NCBI RefSeq assembly: GCF_026672425.1
Contig: NZ_JAPPRC010000003.1
Location: 321,001 to 385,000, forward strand
Reading direction: 5' to 3'
Length of the DNA stretch: 64,000 bases
Source of the DNA: Pannonibacter sp. SL95
GTDB lineage: Bacteria; Pseudomonadota; Alphaproteobacteria; Rhizobiales; Stappiaceae
Shown: in pieces, positions 9,025 to 17,319 of the stretch
How positions within the stretch are numbered: position 1 is the stretch's first letter
Layout of the letters: every line of letters starts with the position of its first letter
Notes under the pieces: generated by a model
Seen by the model: the letters and a program-made list of their open reading frames with translations, nothing else
Told to the model about the DNA's origin: nothing
The model's database searches: none
Position numbers and translations under genes: made by a program

Positions 9025-9792
9025 ATGCTGCCCCTTGCCGATCCCCTGTTCTATGCCGTCGCCGTTCCTGCGGTTGTTCTGGCCGGCCTGTCGAAGGGGG
9101 GCTTCGGCGGATCCATCGGCATGCTTGCGGTTCCGCTGATGGCGCTCGCCATCCCGCCGGTGCAGGCGGCGGGGATCCTGCTGCCGATCCTGGTCGTGAT
9201 GGACCTGATCGGTCTGTTTGCCTATCGCGGTGTCTATGACCGCCGCTCCCTCGCCCTGCTGTTGCCCGCCGGGGTCGCCGGGGTCGCGTTTGGTTGGGCC
9301 ACCGCCTCGCTGGTCGAGGATGCCCATGTGACCCTGCTTGTCGGCGTGCTCTGCCTCGTCTTTGTGGCCGAACGCTTCCGGCCCAAGCCAGAAGCTGCGC
9401 AGGTGGCGCGGGGCCATCGCCCGCTGGCCGGTGCCTTCTGGGGCGCGGTGTCCGGTTTCACCAGCTTCGTCAGTCACACCGGCGGTCCGCCGTTCCAGCT
9501 CTACATGGTGCCGCTGCGCCTGGCGCCGATGCTGTTTGCCGGCACGGCCGTCATTTTCTTTTCCGCGATCAATGCGGTGAAGCTGGTGCCCTATTTTTAT
9601 CTCGGCCAGTTCGACGCGCGCAATCTCGCCACTGCTGCCGTGCTGCTACCCCTTGCGCCCCTGTCGACGCTCGCAGGCGTCTGGCTCGTCAAACGCGTCA
9701 AGCCGCAAACCTTCTACGGCGTCATCTATGCCGCCATGACCGTGATCGGATGCAAGCTGGTTTACGACGGGATCCGTCAGCTGATTGGATGA
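9025..9792 (+). CDS. TSUP (TauE/SafE) family membrane transporter
   Basis: A 255-residue integral membrane protein with about eight hydrophobic segments. The N-terminal KGGFGGSIGMLAVPLMAL and the repeated SGFTSFVSHTGGPPFQLYMVP motif are typical of TauE/SafE (TSUP) permeases, which move sulfonates, sulfite or other small organic anions across the inner membrane. ATG at 9025 was chosen to match the short N terminus of the family; starts at 8953 or 9022 are possible. It is followed after 73 bases by an acyl-CoA synthetase gene on the same strand, so it may import an acid that is then activated (inference). Confidence 0.85.
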   Translation: MLPLADPLFYAVAVPAVVLAGLSKGGFGGSIGMLAVPLMALAIPPVQAAGILLPILVVMDLIGLFAYRGVYDRRSLALLLPAGVAGVAFGWATASLVEDAHVTLLVGVLCLVFVAERFRPKPEAAQVARGHRPLAGAFWGAVSGFTSFVSHTGGPPFQLYMVPLRLAPMLFAGTAVIFFSAINAVKLVPYFYLGQFDARNLATAAVLLPLAPLSTLAGVWLVKRVKPQTFYGVIYAAMTVIGCKLVYDGIRQLIG

Positions 9793-9865
9793 CATCAGCC
9801 TGATGGCGGATTGCGCGGTCGGCCCGGGGGCGCTTTGATGGCGTCAACACCCGGGAGGAACAACC

Positions 9866-11500
9866 ATGCATGCCACTGGCAGCCCCTATGACCACGACCT
9901 CGACAGGACGCCGGCCAACTACACGCCCCTCAGCCCGCTCAGCTTTCTCGCCCGTGCCGTCGATGTCTATCCCGATCGCATTGCCGTTGTGCATGGGCAC
10001 CAGCGCCTGACCTATGCCGAGTTCCTTGCACGCAGCCGCCGTCTTGCGTCCGTGCTGGCACGCCTCGGCATCGGCAAGAACGACACTGTCACGGTGATGC
10101 TGCCCAATGTGCCGCCGATGCTGGAGGCCCACTACGGCGTGCCGATGGCGGGCGGTGTGCTGCATTCGCTCAACACACGCTTGGACGCAGCCGTTCTCGC
10201 CTTCCAGCTCGATCACGCCGAGACGAAGGTTCTGATCACTGACCGGGAGTTTGCCCCGGTGATGAAGCAGGCGCTGGCACTTGCCCGGGTGAAGCCCGTC
10301 GTCATCGATTATTCCGATCCGGTCTATCCGCAGACCGGCGAAAGGCTTGGCTCGCTGGACTATGACGAGCTGCTGGCAACCGGCGACCCGGATTTCGCCT
10401 GGTCCTTGCCGGGTGACGAATGGGACGCCATCGCGCTCAATTACACATCGGGCACCACCGGCAACCCGAAGGGCGTCGTCTATCATCATCGCGGCGCCTA
10501 TCTGCTGGCCCAGGCCAACATCCTCACGGCGGCGATGGGGCGGCATCCGGTCTATCTCTGGACCCTGCCGATGTTCCACTGCAACGGCTGGTGTTTCCCC
10601 TGGTCCCTGTCGGTGGTGGCCGGCACCCATGTCTGCCTGCGCTGGGTGCGGGCTAAGGCGATCTGGGACCTGATTGCCGACGAAGGGGTGACGCATCTGT
10701 GCGGCGCGCCGATCATCATGTCGACGCTGCTGGGAACACCGGAGAGCGACAAGCGGCCGCTGCCGCGCGTGGTCGAGTTCTTCACGGCCGCCGCGCCGCC
10801 GCCGGAGTCGGTGCTGGCTGCCATGCAGGACGCCGGCTTCAACGTCACGCATCTCTATGGCCTCACCGAGGTCTACGGACCGGCCGTGGTCAATGACTGG
10901 AAGGGCGAATGGGAGGATCTCGCCCCGGATGCTCGCGCAGCGCTGAAGGCAAGGCAGGGTGTGCGCTATGTCGCGCTCGAGGGTTTGACGGTCATGGATC
11001 CGGTGACGATGGCTGAGGTTCCGCGCGACGGCCAGACGCTGGGCGAAGTCATGTTCCGCGGCAATGTGGTGATGAAGGGCTACCTGAAGAACCCCGAGGC
11101 AACCGCAGAGGCCTTTGAAGGCGGCTGGTTCCACAGCGGCGATCTTGGCGTCATGCACCCGGACGGCTACATCCAGCTCAAGGACCGCTCAAAGGACATC
11201 ATCATCTCGGGCGGCGAGAACATCTCCTCGATCGAGGTCGAGGACGTTCTGTACAAGCATCCAGCCGTCCAGGCCGCTGCAGTCGTGGCGCGCCCGGACG
11301 AGAAATGGGGTGAGACACCCTGTGCCTTTGTGGAACTGAAAGGGTCGGCGAGTGTCAGCGAAGCGGAGCTGATTGCCTTCTGCCGCGAGCGCATGGCCCA
11401 TTTCAAGGCACCGCGCACCGTCGTGTTCTGCGATCTTCCGAAGACATCCACGGGCAAGATCCAGAAATACGCCTTGCGGGAACGCGCGAGGGGGCTCTGA
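9866..11500 (+). CDS. Acyl-CoA synthetase (AMP-binding, DmdB/fatty-acyl ligase type)
   Basis: A 544-residue AMP-forming ligase. It shows the P-loop YTSGTTGNPKG, the A5-type motif HLYGLTEVYGPAVV, the GWFHSGDLGVMHPDGYIQLKDR adenylate-binding loop, the hinge KDIIISGGENISS and the terminal KTSTGKIQKY with the catalytic lysine. This subgroup includes medium-chain fatty-acyl and 3-methylmercaptopropionyl-CoA ligases (DmdB); which acid is used here cannot be told. A GGAGGA sits just before the ATG at 9866. Confidence 0.9.
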   Translation: MHATGSPYDHDLDRTPANYTPLSPLSFLARAVDVYPDRIAVVHGHQRLTYAEFLARSRRLASVLARLGIGKNDTVTVMLPNVPPMLEAHYGVPMAGGVLHSLNTRLDAAVLAFQLDHAETKVLITDREFAPVMKQALALARVKPVVIDYSDPVYPQTGERLGSLDYDELLATGDPDFAWSLPGDEWDAIALNYTSGTTGNPKGVVYHHRGAYLLAQANILTAAMGRHPVYLWTLPMFHCNGWCFPWSLSVVAGTHVCLRWVRAKAIWDLIADEGVTHLCGAPIIMSTLLGTPESDKRPLPRVVEFFTAAAPPPESVLAAMQDAGFNVTHLYGLTEVYGPAVVNDWKGEWEDLAPDARAALKARQGVRYVALEGLTVMDPVTMAEVPRDGQTLGEVMFRGNVVMKGYLKNPEATAEAFEGGWFHSGDLGVMHPDGYIQLKDRSKDIIISGGENISSIEVEDVLYKHPAVQAAAVVARPDEKWGETPCAFVELKGSASVSEAELIAFCRERMAHFKAPRTVVFCDLPKTSTGKIQKYALRERARGL

Positions 11501-11608
11501 GAGCCTTCTGACCGGCTGCCACTCAGGCGGCAGCCTCGTCAGCTGGCCCGGCGCGAATGGGAAGGCGTCGACCATTCGCACCGGCGGGGCCGGCTGTCGG
11601 GCGTTCGT

Positions 11609-12148
11609 TTAGCCGGCGCGGCCGAAGGCGGCGAACAGCTTGTCGATCTGCTGGGCGACCGGGTTTTCCGCCGGCGCATCCTGCACCACGGCGTCTTCAC
11701 GCGGGTACAGCATGGCGTCCAGATGCTGGACACGTTCCTGCAGGCGCACGGAACGCACGACGAGATCCTGCAGACGCTCCGGCAAGTCATTGAAAGCAGT
11801 GCCGCCCGTCGAGGAGCTGAGGCGATCAAGGCGAACCTTGTTCTTTTCGCTGCCGGCCTGGTCGGAGGTCATTTCGCCTTCGTTGACGGCGCGCTGCAAC
11901 AGCAGCCAGGAGGCCAGCTGCATCAGACGGGTGGTCAGGCGCATGGATTCGGTCGCATAGGCGAGCGAGGCCGGCCGGTCGAGCGATTTGGATTCGGAAC
12001 GGCCATCACCGTCGAGGTAGCTCGCGGTCTCTTCAACGAGAGCCATGCCTTCCTGGAACAGGGCCTGGAACTTCTGCGATGCGGCAAGCCTGTCGGCAAA
12101 GCTGACTGTTTCCGGCACGGGAAAAAGCTTCTTCGAGTCGTCGGTCAT
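11609..12148 (-). CDS. rcdA: RcdA/DUF1465 family protein
   Basis: A 179-residue helical protein of the DUF1465 family, with the conserved segment LFQEGMALVEETASYLDGDGR followed by LAYATESMRLTTRLMQLASWLL. In Caulobacter the family member RcdA is an adaptor that helps ClpXP degrade the cell-cycle regulator CtrA; that role is inferred here by family only. The start at 12148 was chosen because the family begins shortly before the SFADRLAAS segment. It lies downstream of a candidate sRNA and a DUF1192 gene, in the same region as trcR. Confidence 0.85.
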   Translation of the reverse strand: MTDDSKKLFPVPETVSFADRLAASQKFQALFQEGMALVEETASYLDGDGRSESKSLDRPASLAYATESMRLTTRLMQLASWLLLQRAVNEGEMTSDQAGSEKNKVRLDRLSSSTGGTAFNDLPERLQDLVVRSVRLQERVQHLDAMLYPREDAVVQDAPAENPVAQQIDKLFAAFGRAG

Positions 12149-12343
12149 GGGTTTAACGCCTTCTACTGAAACCCGGCTCCTTTCGGAACCTTCTGCCACC
12201 TTGTCCTGATATGGGACGGATGGACCTATCGGCTCATGAATTGCAACTGCCGTGCCAGTTGTCGTGCCAGATGCCGCGAAACGTCGCCGGTCATGTGGCT
12301 GCCGGCTCAGGATCGTCGCTTAACCTTACCTTGCCAGTAGCGC

Positions 12344-12372
12344 AAAAAAAAGAGCCGCGGAACCCGCGGCTC
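12344..12372 (-). terminator. Rho-independent terminator
   Basis: A perfect 9-bp stem (12352-12360 with 12364-12372) with a triloop is followed, on the minus strand, by an eight-base T run (seen as the A tract 12344-12351). It would end the candidate small RNA and/or the DUF1192 transcript. Confidence 0.88.
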
Positions 12373-12450
12373 AAAGTCGTTAACAGGGAGGCGTCAAACA
12401 GAGTGGACAGGAGCCACTCAAAATCCAGATGACTGGATACCCATAGTTAT
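12344..12450 (-). ncRNA. Candidate trans-acting small RNA with three hairpins
   Basis: Read on the minus strand, about 105 bases fold into three consecutive perfect hairpins: 12438-12423 (6-bp stem, 4-nt loop), 12419-12401 (6-bp stem, loop CTCCTGT) and the terminator 12372-12352. A second unpaired pyrimidine motif, GCCTCCCTG, lies between hairpins two and three. The CUCCU and CCUCCC motifs can pair with Shine-Dalgarno sites, as in known rhizobial trans-acting sRNAs with anti-SD loops. The upstream sequence is strikingly AT-rich and offers a TTGCTT-like -35 near 12496. No coding potential is apparent. Exact ends are a guess. Confidence 0.45.
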
Positions 12451-12549
12451 CTCTTGGAAAGCTTAATAATAAGTAAATAACTAAAATTCTAAGCAAAAAC
12501 TGACCCAAAATGGCTCACAATTGCTTCGTCATCTTCATCATTCGCAGAT

Positions 12550-12750
12550 TTAACTAGATTTCTTGGAGAAGAGTGCTTCCGCTGCTGACCGGACCCCGCC
12601 CCGGCGCTCCAGTTCGCTGCGCAGCCTGGCAATCTCTGCCGTAAATATCTCAATTCTTTCAGTCAGTTCGGTCTCAGACAGACGCGCGAGATCATCGCCC
12701 GCGCGCGGGCGTTCCGTTGACAGGCTCTGCCTTGGTTCCAGGTCTTCCAT
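12550..12750 (-). CDS. DUF1192 family small protein
   Basis: A 66-residue protein with the DUF1192 core LARLSETELTERIEIFTAEIARLRSELERR followed by a short basic tail. These small coiled-coil proteins of alphaproteobacteria have no known function. AGGAGG lies just before the ATG at 12750, which decides that start over the one at 12807. It is divergent from the quinone oxidoreductase gene and lies upstream of the candidate sRNA and rcdA on the same strand. Confidence 0.82.
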   Translation of the reverse strand: MEDLEPRQSLSTERPRAGDDLARLSETELTERIEIFTAEIARLRSELERRGGVRSAAEALFSKKSS

Positions 12751-12921
12751 GTCGCTCCTCCTGCCGTCATCCTGATCCGTGTTGTCCCGGTTCCGGTCGT
12801 CCTGCATTCACGAGTTCGTGAGCTGCGCCCAAAGCCTGAGGGATCTTGGCATGGCACAAGCTTGCCCCGGCCGCTGACGGAAGGCTAGATGGGGCTCACT
12901 CACGACTTGCGGAGATGACGC

Positions 12922-13935
12922 ATGACCAGCATTCCGGCCACTCTGCCTGAGATGATGACCGCAATTGCCATCACCGCGCCCGGTGGCCCGCATGTGCTCG
13001 CCCCCGAACAGCGCCGCCTTCCGGTCGCCCAGGCTGGCGAGATCCTGATCAAGGTCGCCGCCGCTGGGGTCAACCGTCCCGATGTGCTCCAGCGCATGGG
13101 TCTCTATCCGGCACCGAAAGGGGCATCGGACCTGCCCGGGCTCGAGGTTTCCGGTTGGATTGCAGACATCGGTCCGGGTGTCACCGGTCACAGCATCGGG
13201 GATGCGGTCACGGCGCTCGTCGCTGGCGGTGGCTATGCGCAATATGTGACGGTCGACGCCCGCCATGCGCTGCCTATTCCCGCCGGCCTCGGCATGGTCG
13301 AGGCTGCTGCCCTGCCGGAGACCTTCTTCACGGTCTGGAGCAACGTCTTTGACCGGGTCGGCCTGAAGGCCGGCGAACGCTTCCTCGTCCATGGCGGCAC
13401 ATCCGGGATCGGCACCACGGCCATCCAGCTGGCCAAGGCCTTCGGGGCCGAGGTGTTCACCACAGTCGGCAATGACGCCAAGGCGGAGGCGTGCCGCGCG
13501 CTCGGTGCGGACCATGCGATCAACTACAACACCCACGACTTCGTTGCCGAGATCGCCCGGATCACCGGCGGGGAGGGTGTTCATGTCATTCTCGATATGG
13601 TCGGCGGTGACTATGTCGAGCGAAACTGGCAGGCGGCTGCCGTCGAGGGGCGCATCTGCCAGATCGCCAATCTCAACGGCCCGGCCGAGCAAATCAACTT
13701 CAACCGGCTGATGATCAAGCGCCTGGTGCACACTGGCTCGACCTTGCGTCCGCGCGACGGGGCCTTCAAGGCTGCAATTGCCGAGGCGCTGAAGGCAAAC
13801 GTCTGGCCGCTGCTCGAATCGGGTGCGATCCGGCCGGTGATGGATTCGACCTTCCCCTTCGAGAAGGCCAGTGAAGCGCATCAGCGGATGGAAGATTCCG
13901 GCCATATCGGCAAGATCGTCCTGACGGTGTCCTGA
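12922..13935 (+). CDS. NAD(P)H quinone oxidoreductase (zinc-free MDR, PIG3-like)
   Basis: A 337-residue member of the medium-chain dehydrogenase superfamily, quinone-reductase branch. It has GVNRPDVLQRMGLYP near the N terminus, a GROES-like domain, and a Rossmann domain with VHGGTSGIGTTAIQLAKAFGA for NADPH. The cysteine-rich structural-zinc loop of alcohol dehydrogenases is absent, as expected for quinone reductases. A GGAG lies before the ATG at 12922; an internal ATG at residue 12 is possible. The physiological acceptor is unknown. Confidence 0.88.
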   Translation: MTSIPATLPEMMTAIAITAPGGPHVLAPEQRRLPVAQAGEILIKVAAAGVNRPDVLQRMGLYPAPKGASDLPGLEVSGWIADIGPGVTGHSIGDAVTALVAGGGYAQYVTVDARHALPIPAGLGMVEAAALPETFFTVWSNVFDRVGLKAGERFLVHGGTSGIGTTAIQLAKAFGAEVFTTVGNDAKAEACRALGADHAINYNTHDFVAEIARITGGEGVHVILDMVGGDYVERNWQAAAVEGRICQIANLNGPAEQINFNRLMIKRLVHTGSTLRPRDGAFKAAIAEALKANVWPLLESGAIRPVMDSTFPFEKASEAHQRMEDSGHIGKIVLTVS

Positions 13936-14142
13936 ACCGGCCCACTCATGTCCACCCGCCGCTTGCGCCGGGGAAGATGCAGAAAAAGATGACTGGACGG
14001 TAACAAATCGGCCGGATGCCTGGCTCAGGGATTTGCGTTTCCCTGCGCCAGCCGGTATATTGTGCTCAATCCCCATCAATTCGATAGGACTATCGCTTTT
14101 TCGCCCGGCCAGGCGAGGAAGCCGCCCGGAGGACTTTAGCCG

Positions 14143-14877
14143 ATGTCGAACACGCCGCTCATGCCGAAGGCGACGGCCGTCTGGCTCGTAGACAACACGT
14201 CGCTGAGCTTCACGCAGATTGCAGCTTTCTGCAAACTGCATCCGCTGGAAGTGAAAGCCATCGCCGACGGCGAGGCCGCCCAGGGCATTAAGGGTCTCGA
14301 TCCGATCATCACCGGTCAGCTCGGCCGTGAGGAAATCGAACGCGCGCAGCGCGATCCGAACTACCAGTTGAAGCTGCAGGGTTCCAAGGTCGTGGTGCCG
14401 GAGAACAAGCGCCGTGGCCCGCGCTACACGCCGGTGTCGCGCCGTCAGGATCGCCCCAATGCCATTCTCTGGCTGGTGCGCAACCATCCGGAACTGAAGG
14501 ACGCGCAGATCATGCGTCTGGTCGGCACGACCAAGCCGACCATCGCCGCGATCCGCGACCGGACCCACTGGAACTCCAGCAGCCTGACGCCGTCCGACCC
14601 GGTGACGCTTGGCCTGTGCTCCCAGCTTGAGCTGGACATGGAAGTCGAGAAGGCCGCCAAGAACGCCCCGCCGCGTCCCGAGACCGATTACAGCGAACTG
14701 CTGGCTCCGGTCGAAGAGACCACCAGCGACGAGGCAATCGCTGCCGCCTTCACCCGCGACCGTCGCCCGCGTGAAGAGGAAGAGGCGATCGACGCCGATG
14801 CCGTCTTCGCCAAGCTCAACTCCCTCAAGAAGTCCCGCAAGGACGAAGACGAGGACGAGGACGACTTCCGCTTCTGA
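14143..14877 (+). CDS. trcR: Cell cycle transcriptional regulator TrcR (DUF1013)
   Basis: A 244-residue DUF1013 protein. The first 80 residues (MPKATAVWLVDNTSLSFTQIA, FCKLHPLEVKAIADGE) are the highly conserved family core with a helix-turn-helix-like layout, and a second helical segment DAQIMRLVGTTKPTIAAIRDR follows. The tail is acidic (EDEDEDDF near the end). Family members are described as cell-cycle transcriptional regulators in alphaproteobacteria. GGAGGA precedes the ATG, and a strong terminator follows, so it is likely transcribed alone. Confidence 0.9.
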   Translation: MSNTPLMPKATAVWLVDNTSLSFTQIAAFCKLHPLEVKAIADGEAAQGIKGLDPIITGQLGREEIERAQRDPNYQLKLQGSKVVVPENKRRGPRYTPVSRRQDRPNAILWLVRNHPELKDAQIMRLVGTTKPTIAAIRDRTHWNSSSLTPSDPVTLGLCSQLELDMEVEKAAKNAPPRPETDYSELLAPVEETTSDEAIAAAFTRDRRPREEEEAIDADAVFAKLNSLKKSRKDEDEDEDDFRF

Positions 14878-14899
14878 GCAGATCAGACGCGCGACATGC

Positions 14900-14930
14900 A
14901 AAAGGCCGCCGGTTTCCGGCGGCCTTTTTT
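14900..14930 (+). terminator. Rho-independent terminator after trcR
   Basis: An AAAGGCCGCCGG arm pairs with CCGGCGGCCTTTTTT across a short TTT loop, ending in six T residues. Confidence 0.92.
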
Positions 14931-14954
14931 GTTGTCTTTGACATCCCCTCCGAT

Positions 14955-14990
14955 GTCACCCCGGATCTTGCGTTGCTCGTCCGGGGTGAC
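14955..14990. repeat. REP-like palindrome, family C
   Basis: A 36-base imperfect palindrome with GTCACCCCGG at one end and CCGGGGTGAC at the other. The same ends and the inner CTTGCGTTGCTCG-like text recur at 53606-53645. It is intergenic between trcR and the OmpA-domain gene. Confidence 0.7.
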
Positions 14991-15071
14991 CCGGAACCAT
15001 ATCCACGCGAGCAGGGCACACTCGTTTGCGTAAAGGTCGCTGTCAAAAAGCGCCAATCGCACTCCGCAGCG

Positions 15072-15098
15072 GTCATTCCCGCACGAGGCGGGGATGAC
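15072..15098. repeat. REP-like palindrome, family A (single copy)
   Basis: A 27-base imperfect palindrome, GTCATTCCCGC at one end and GCGGGGATGAC at the other. It matches the paired copies at 22639-22739 and 31951-32052 with a few changes. Confidence 0.65.
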
Positions 15099-15150
15099 GC
15101 CAGTGCGCGGTTGCAACGCAGAACCGGCTCTCGATCAGTCCTGGACGCGC

Positions 15151-16182
15151 TCAGCGCTCGGTCAGCTTCAGCTCGATACGGCGGTTGCGGGCGTTGATGT
15201 CCGGCGTGTCACCAGGCTCCAGCGGCTGGAACTCGCCAAAGCCGGCGGCCACCAGGCGCTTCGGGCTGACGCCCTTCTCGATCAGGTAGCGAACCACCGA
15301 GATGGCGCGCGCGGCGGACAGTTCCCAGTTGTTGCGCAGCCGTCCGGTGCCCGACAGCGGCACGGCATCTGTGTGGCCGTCAACGCGCAGGACCCAGGTG
15401 ATCTCCGACGGGATCTGGCTTTCCAGCTCAAGAATGGCTGCGGCCAGCTTGTCGAGTTCCCCGCGGCCGTTCGGGTTGATTTCTTCGGAGCCGGACGGGA
15501 ACAGCACTTCCGACTGGAACACGAACCGGTCACCGACAACGCGGATGTCGGAGCGCTGCGACAGAATCTCGCGAAGGCGGCCGAAGAAGTCGGAGCGGTA
15601 GCGGTTCAGCTCCTGCACCCGCTGCACCAGGGCCGCGTTGAGGCGGCGGCCGAGGCTGGCGATCTTGGCCTGGCTTTCCGTTTCCTTGGCCTCGGAGGCT
15701 TCCAGTGCGGCATTGGCTGCGGCCAGTTGCCGGCGCAGCGCAGCAATCTGCTGGTTCAGCAGCTCAACCTGGGCCATCGCGCGCTGGCTGATCTGACGCT
15801 CTTCGTCCAATGCGCCTTCCAGCGTTGCCAGCTGGCCACCCGCACTGGCCGCAGCGCCGTCCCGCGCTTCCAGCAGGCTGGACAGGCGGTCACGGTCTGC
15901 CGTGAGATCGCCAAGGCTGTTCTGCAGGGTGGCGATGGTGGTTTCCAGCTCGGCGCTGGACGCGCGTTCCAGCGCGAGCAATTCGGTCAGCTCGCTGATC
16001 TGGGCGTTCAGCCGGGCGAGGACGCTGTCGCGGCCGGAGAGCTGCTGGCTGAGGAAGAACTGCGCCACCATGAAGATGGACAACAGGAAGATCAGCACCA
16101 GAAGCAGCGTGGTCAGGGCGTCCACGAAGCTCGGCCAGTAGTCCATCTCCTGGACGCGCCGGCGCCCGCGCGACGAGGCCAT
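15151..16182 (-). CDS. MotB/TolR-like protein with coiled coil and OmpA peptidoglycan-binding domain
   Basis: A 343-residue membrane-anchored protein. Residues about 18-38 form one transmembrane helix preceded by DYWPSFVDALTTLL, whose Asp resembles the proton-carrying Asp of MotB/TolR. A long coiled coil follows (about 45-185), and the C terminus is an OmpA-like domain (VDGHTDAVPLSGTGRLRNNWELSAARAISVVRYL) that should bind peptidoglycan. It starts 4 bases after the stop of the MotA-like gene upstream, so both are co-transcribed. Together they look like an energised envelope complex distinct from the flagellar motor and Tol; the true role is unknown. Confidence 0.85.
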   Translation of the reverse strand: MASSRGRRRVQEMDYWPSFVDALTTLLLVLIFLLSIFMVAQFFLSQQLSGRDSVLARLNAQISELTELLALERASSAELETTIATLQNSLGDLTADRDRLSSLLEARDGAAASAGGQLATLEGALDEERQISQRAMAQVELLNQQIAALRRQLAAANAALEASEAKETESQAKIASLGRRLNAALVQRVQELNRYRSDFFGRLREILSQRSDIRVVGDRFVFQSEVLFPSGSEEINPNGRGELDKLAAAILELESQIPSEITWVLRVDGHTDAVPLSGTGRLRNNWELSAARAISVVRYLIEKGVSPKRLVAAGFGEFQPLEPGDTPDINARNRRIELKLTER

Positions 16183-16186
16183 CGGT

Positions 16187-17182
16187 TTACTCCTTGGCCC
16201 GGTCGAAGGCGGCGGAAATCGAGGTCAGCAGGGTTTCGATGCGCTTCTGCTGCGCCGATTGTGTCTCAGCCCATTCCCGCATCATCTGCTGTTCCGAGCG
16301 CACGTGCTTGACGAGACCCTGGATGCCTTCGGCGAGGTTCGCCATGGCCTGGTTTGCCGCCTTGCCGCCACCTTCCTCGATGGCCCGGTTGAGCCGCTCG
16401 AGGGTGAGCTGCAGCTTGTCGAGATCGGCCGGTGCGCCGCTGGCCGGAACGGTCCGGTCCTCGGGCTCGATGGCGGTGACCGTCGACAGCCAGTCTTCCA
16501 GCTCGGTGTAGAAGCGGTTCTGCGCCTGGCCGGCCTGCAGATCGAGGAAGCCAAGCACCAGGGAGCCGGTGAGGCCGAACAGCGAGGACGAGAACGCGGT
16601 GCCCATGCCCGACAGCGGCGCTTCGAGGCCCGCCTTAAGGTCGCTGAAGATCGTGTTGGCATCGCCCGAGCCCACATCCAGCGACTGGATCGTCGCGCTG
16701 ACGGAGCCCACGGTCTGCAACAGGCCCCAGAAGGTGCCGAGCAGTCCCAGGAACACCAGAAGCCCGGTCATGTAGCGGGCGATCTCGCGCGCCTCGTCGA
16801 GACGCATGCCGATGGAATCGAGGATCGAGCGGGCCGTCGCCGGTGTCAGCGCCATTTCGCCGACCTTGTTGCCCAGCAGCGTCGCCATCGGAGCAAGCAG
16901 AACGGGCGGGCGGCGCACTTCGATGCCCGGATCGCCGATCCGGAAGCCGTTGACCCAGTGGATTTCCGGGAACAGGCGGATGACGCGGCCGAAGGTGAGG
17001 AAAATGCCGAACACGCCGGTGAGCACGATCAGGCCGTTGAGGCCCGGGCTGCTCATGAAGGCGACGGCGATCTGCTGGTTCAGAATGAAGGCGATGAAGG
17101 CGATGATCACCAGGAAGATGATCATGATCGACAGGTATGCCTTCGGGCTGGACAGGCTGTAAGGGTCGAAATCACGGGCCAT
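16187..17182 (-). CDS. MotA/TolQ/ExbB-like proton channel protein
   Basis: A 331-residue membrane protein with hydrophobic helices at about 12-35, 44-62, and a pair around 135-215 that carries GLLVFLGLLGTFWGLLQTVGSV, the typical MotA/TolQ/ExbB channel motif. The N-terminal MARDFDPYSLSSPKAYLSIM matches the uncharacterised alphaproteobacterial group, not flagellar MotA. ATG at 17182 was chosen from that pattern; 17218 is also open. It is first in a two-gene operon with the OmpA-domain partner, and no flagellar genes are near. Confidence 0.85.
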   Translation of the reverse strand: MARDFDPYSLSSPKAYLSIMIIFLVIIAFIAFILNQQIAVAFMSSPGLNGLIVLTGVFGIFLTFGRVIRLFPEIHWVNGFRIGDPGIEVRRPPVLLAPMATLLGNKVGEMALTPATARSILDSIGMRLDEAREIARYMTGLLVFLGLLGTFWGLLQTVGSVSATIQSLDVGSGDANTIFSDLKAGLEAPLSGMGTAFSSSLFGLTGSLVLGFLDLQAGQAQNRFYTELEDWLSTVTAIEPEDRTVPASGAPADLDKLQLTLERLNRAIEEGGGKAANQAMANLAEGIQGLVKHVRSEQQMMREWAETQSAQQKRIETLLTSISAAFDRAKE

Positions 17183-17289
17183 GAGCTGCCAAGCTTTCGC
17201 CTGTTGCGGATGGCCCATGTGATAGCGCGATTTCCAAGCGCTTGAAAACCGTTAATCGCGATCTGACAAAAGGTTAATCACGGGTAAAT

Positions 17290-17312
17290 GCCCGCCCTGG
17301 CTGAGGGCGGGC
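17290..17312 (-). terminator. Probable terminator after suhB
   Basis: A perfect 9-bp stem (GCCCGCCCT with AGGGCGGGC, 5-nt loop) lies just after suhB on the minus strand, with only a weak T-rich tail. Confidence 0.55.
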
Positions 17313-17319
17313 TGGCCGC

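Noticed and set aside
12211-12432. 73-codon plus-strand open frame over the candidate sRNA
   Set aside because: It has no ribosome binding site, no family resemblance, and crosses a terminator hairpin.
15151-17182. Zorya-type defence system
   Set aside because: Only a MotA-like and an OmpA-domain protein are present; no ZorC, ZorD or ZorE-like gene adjoins them.
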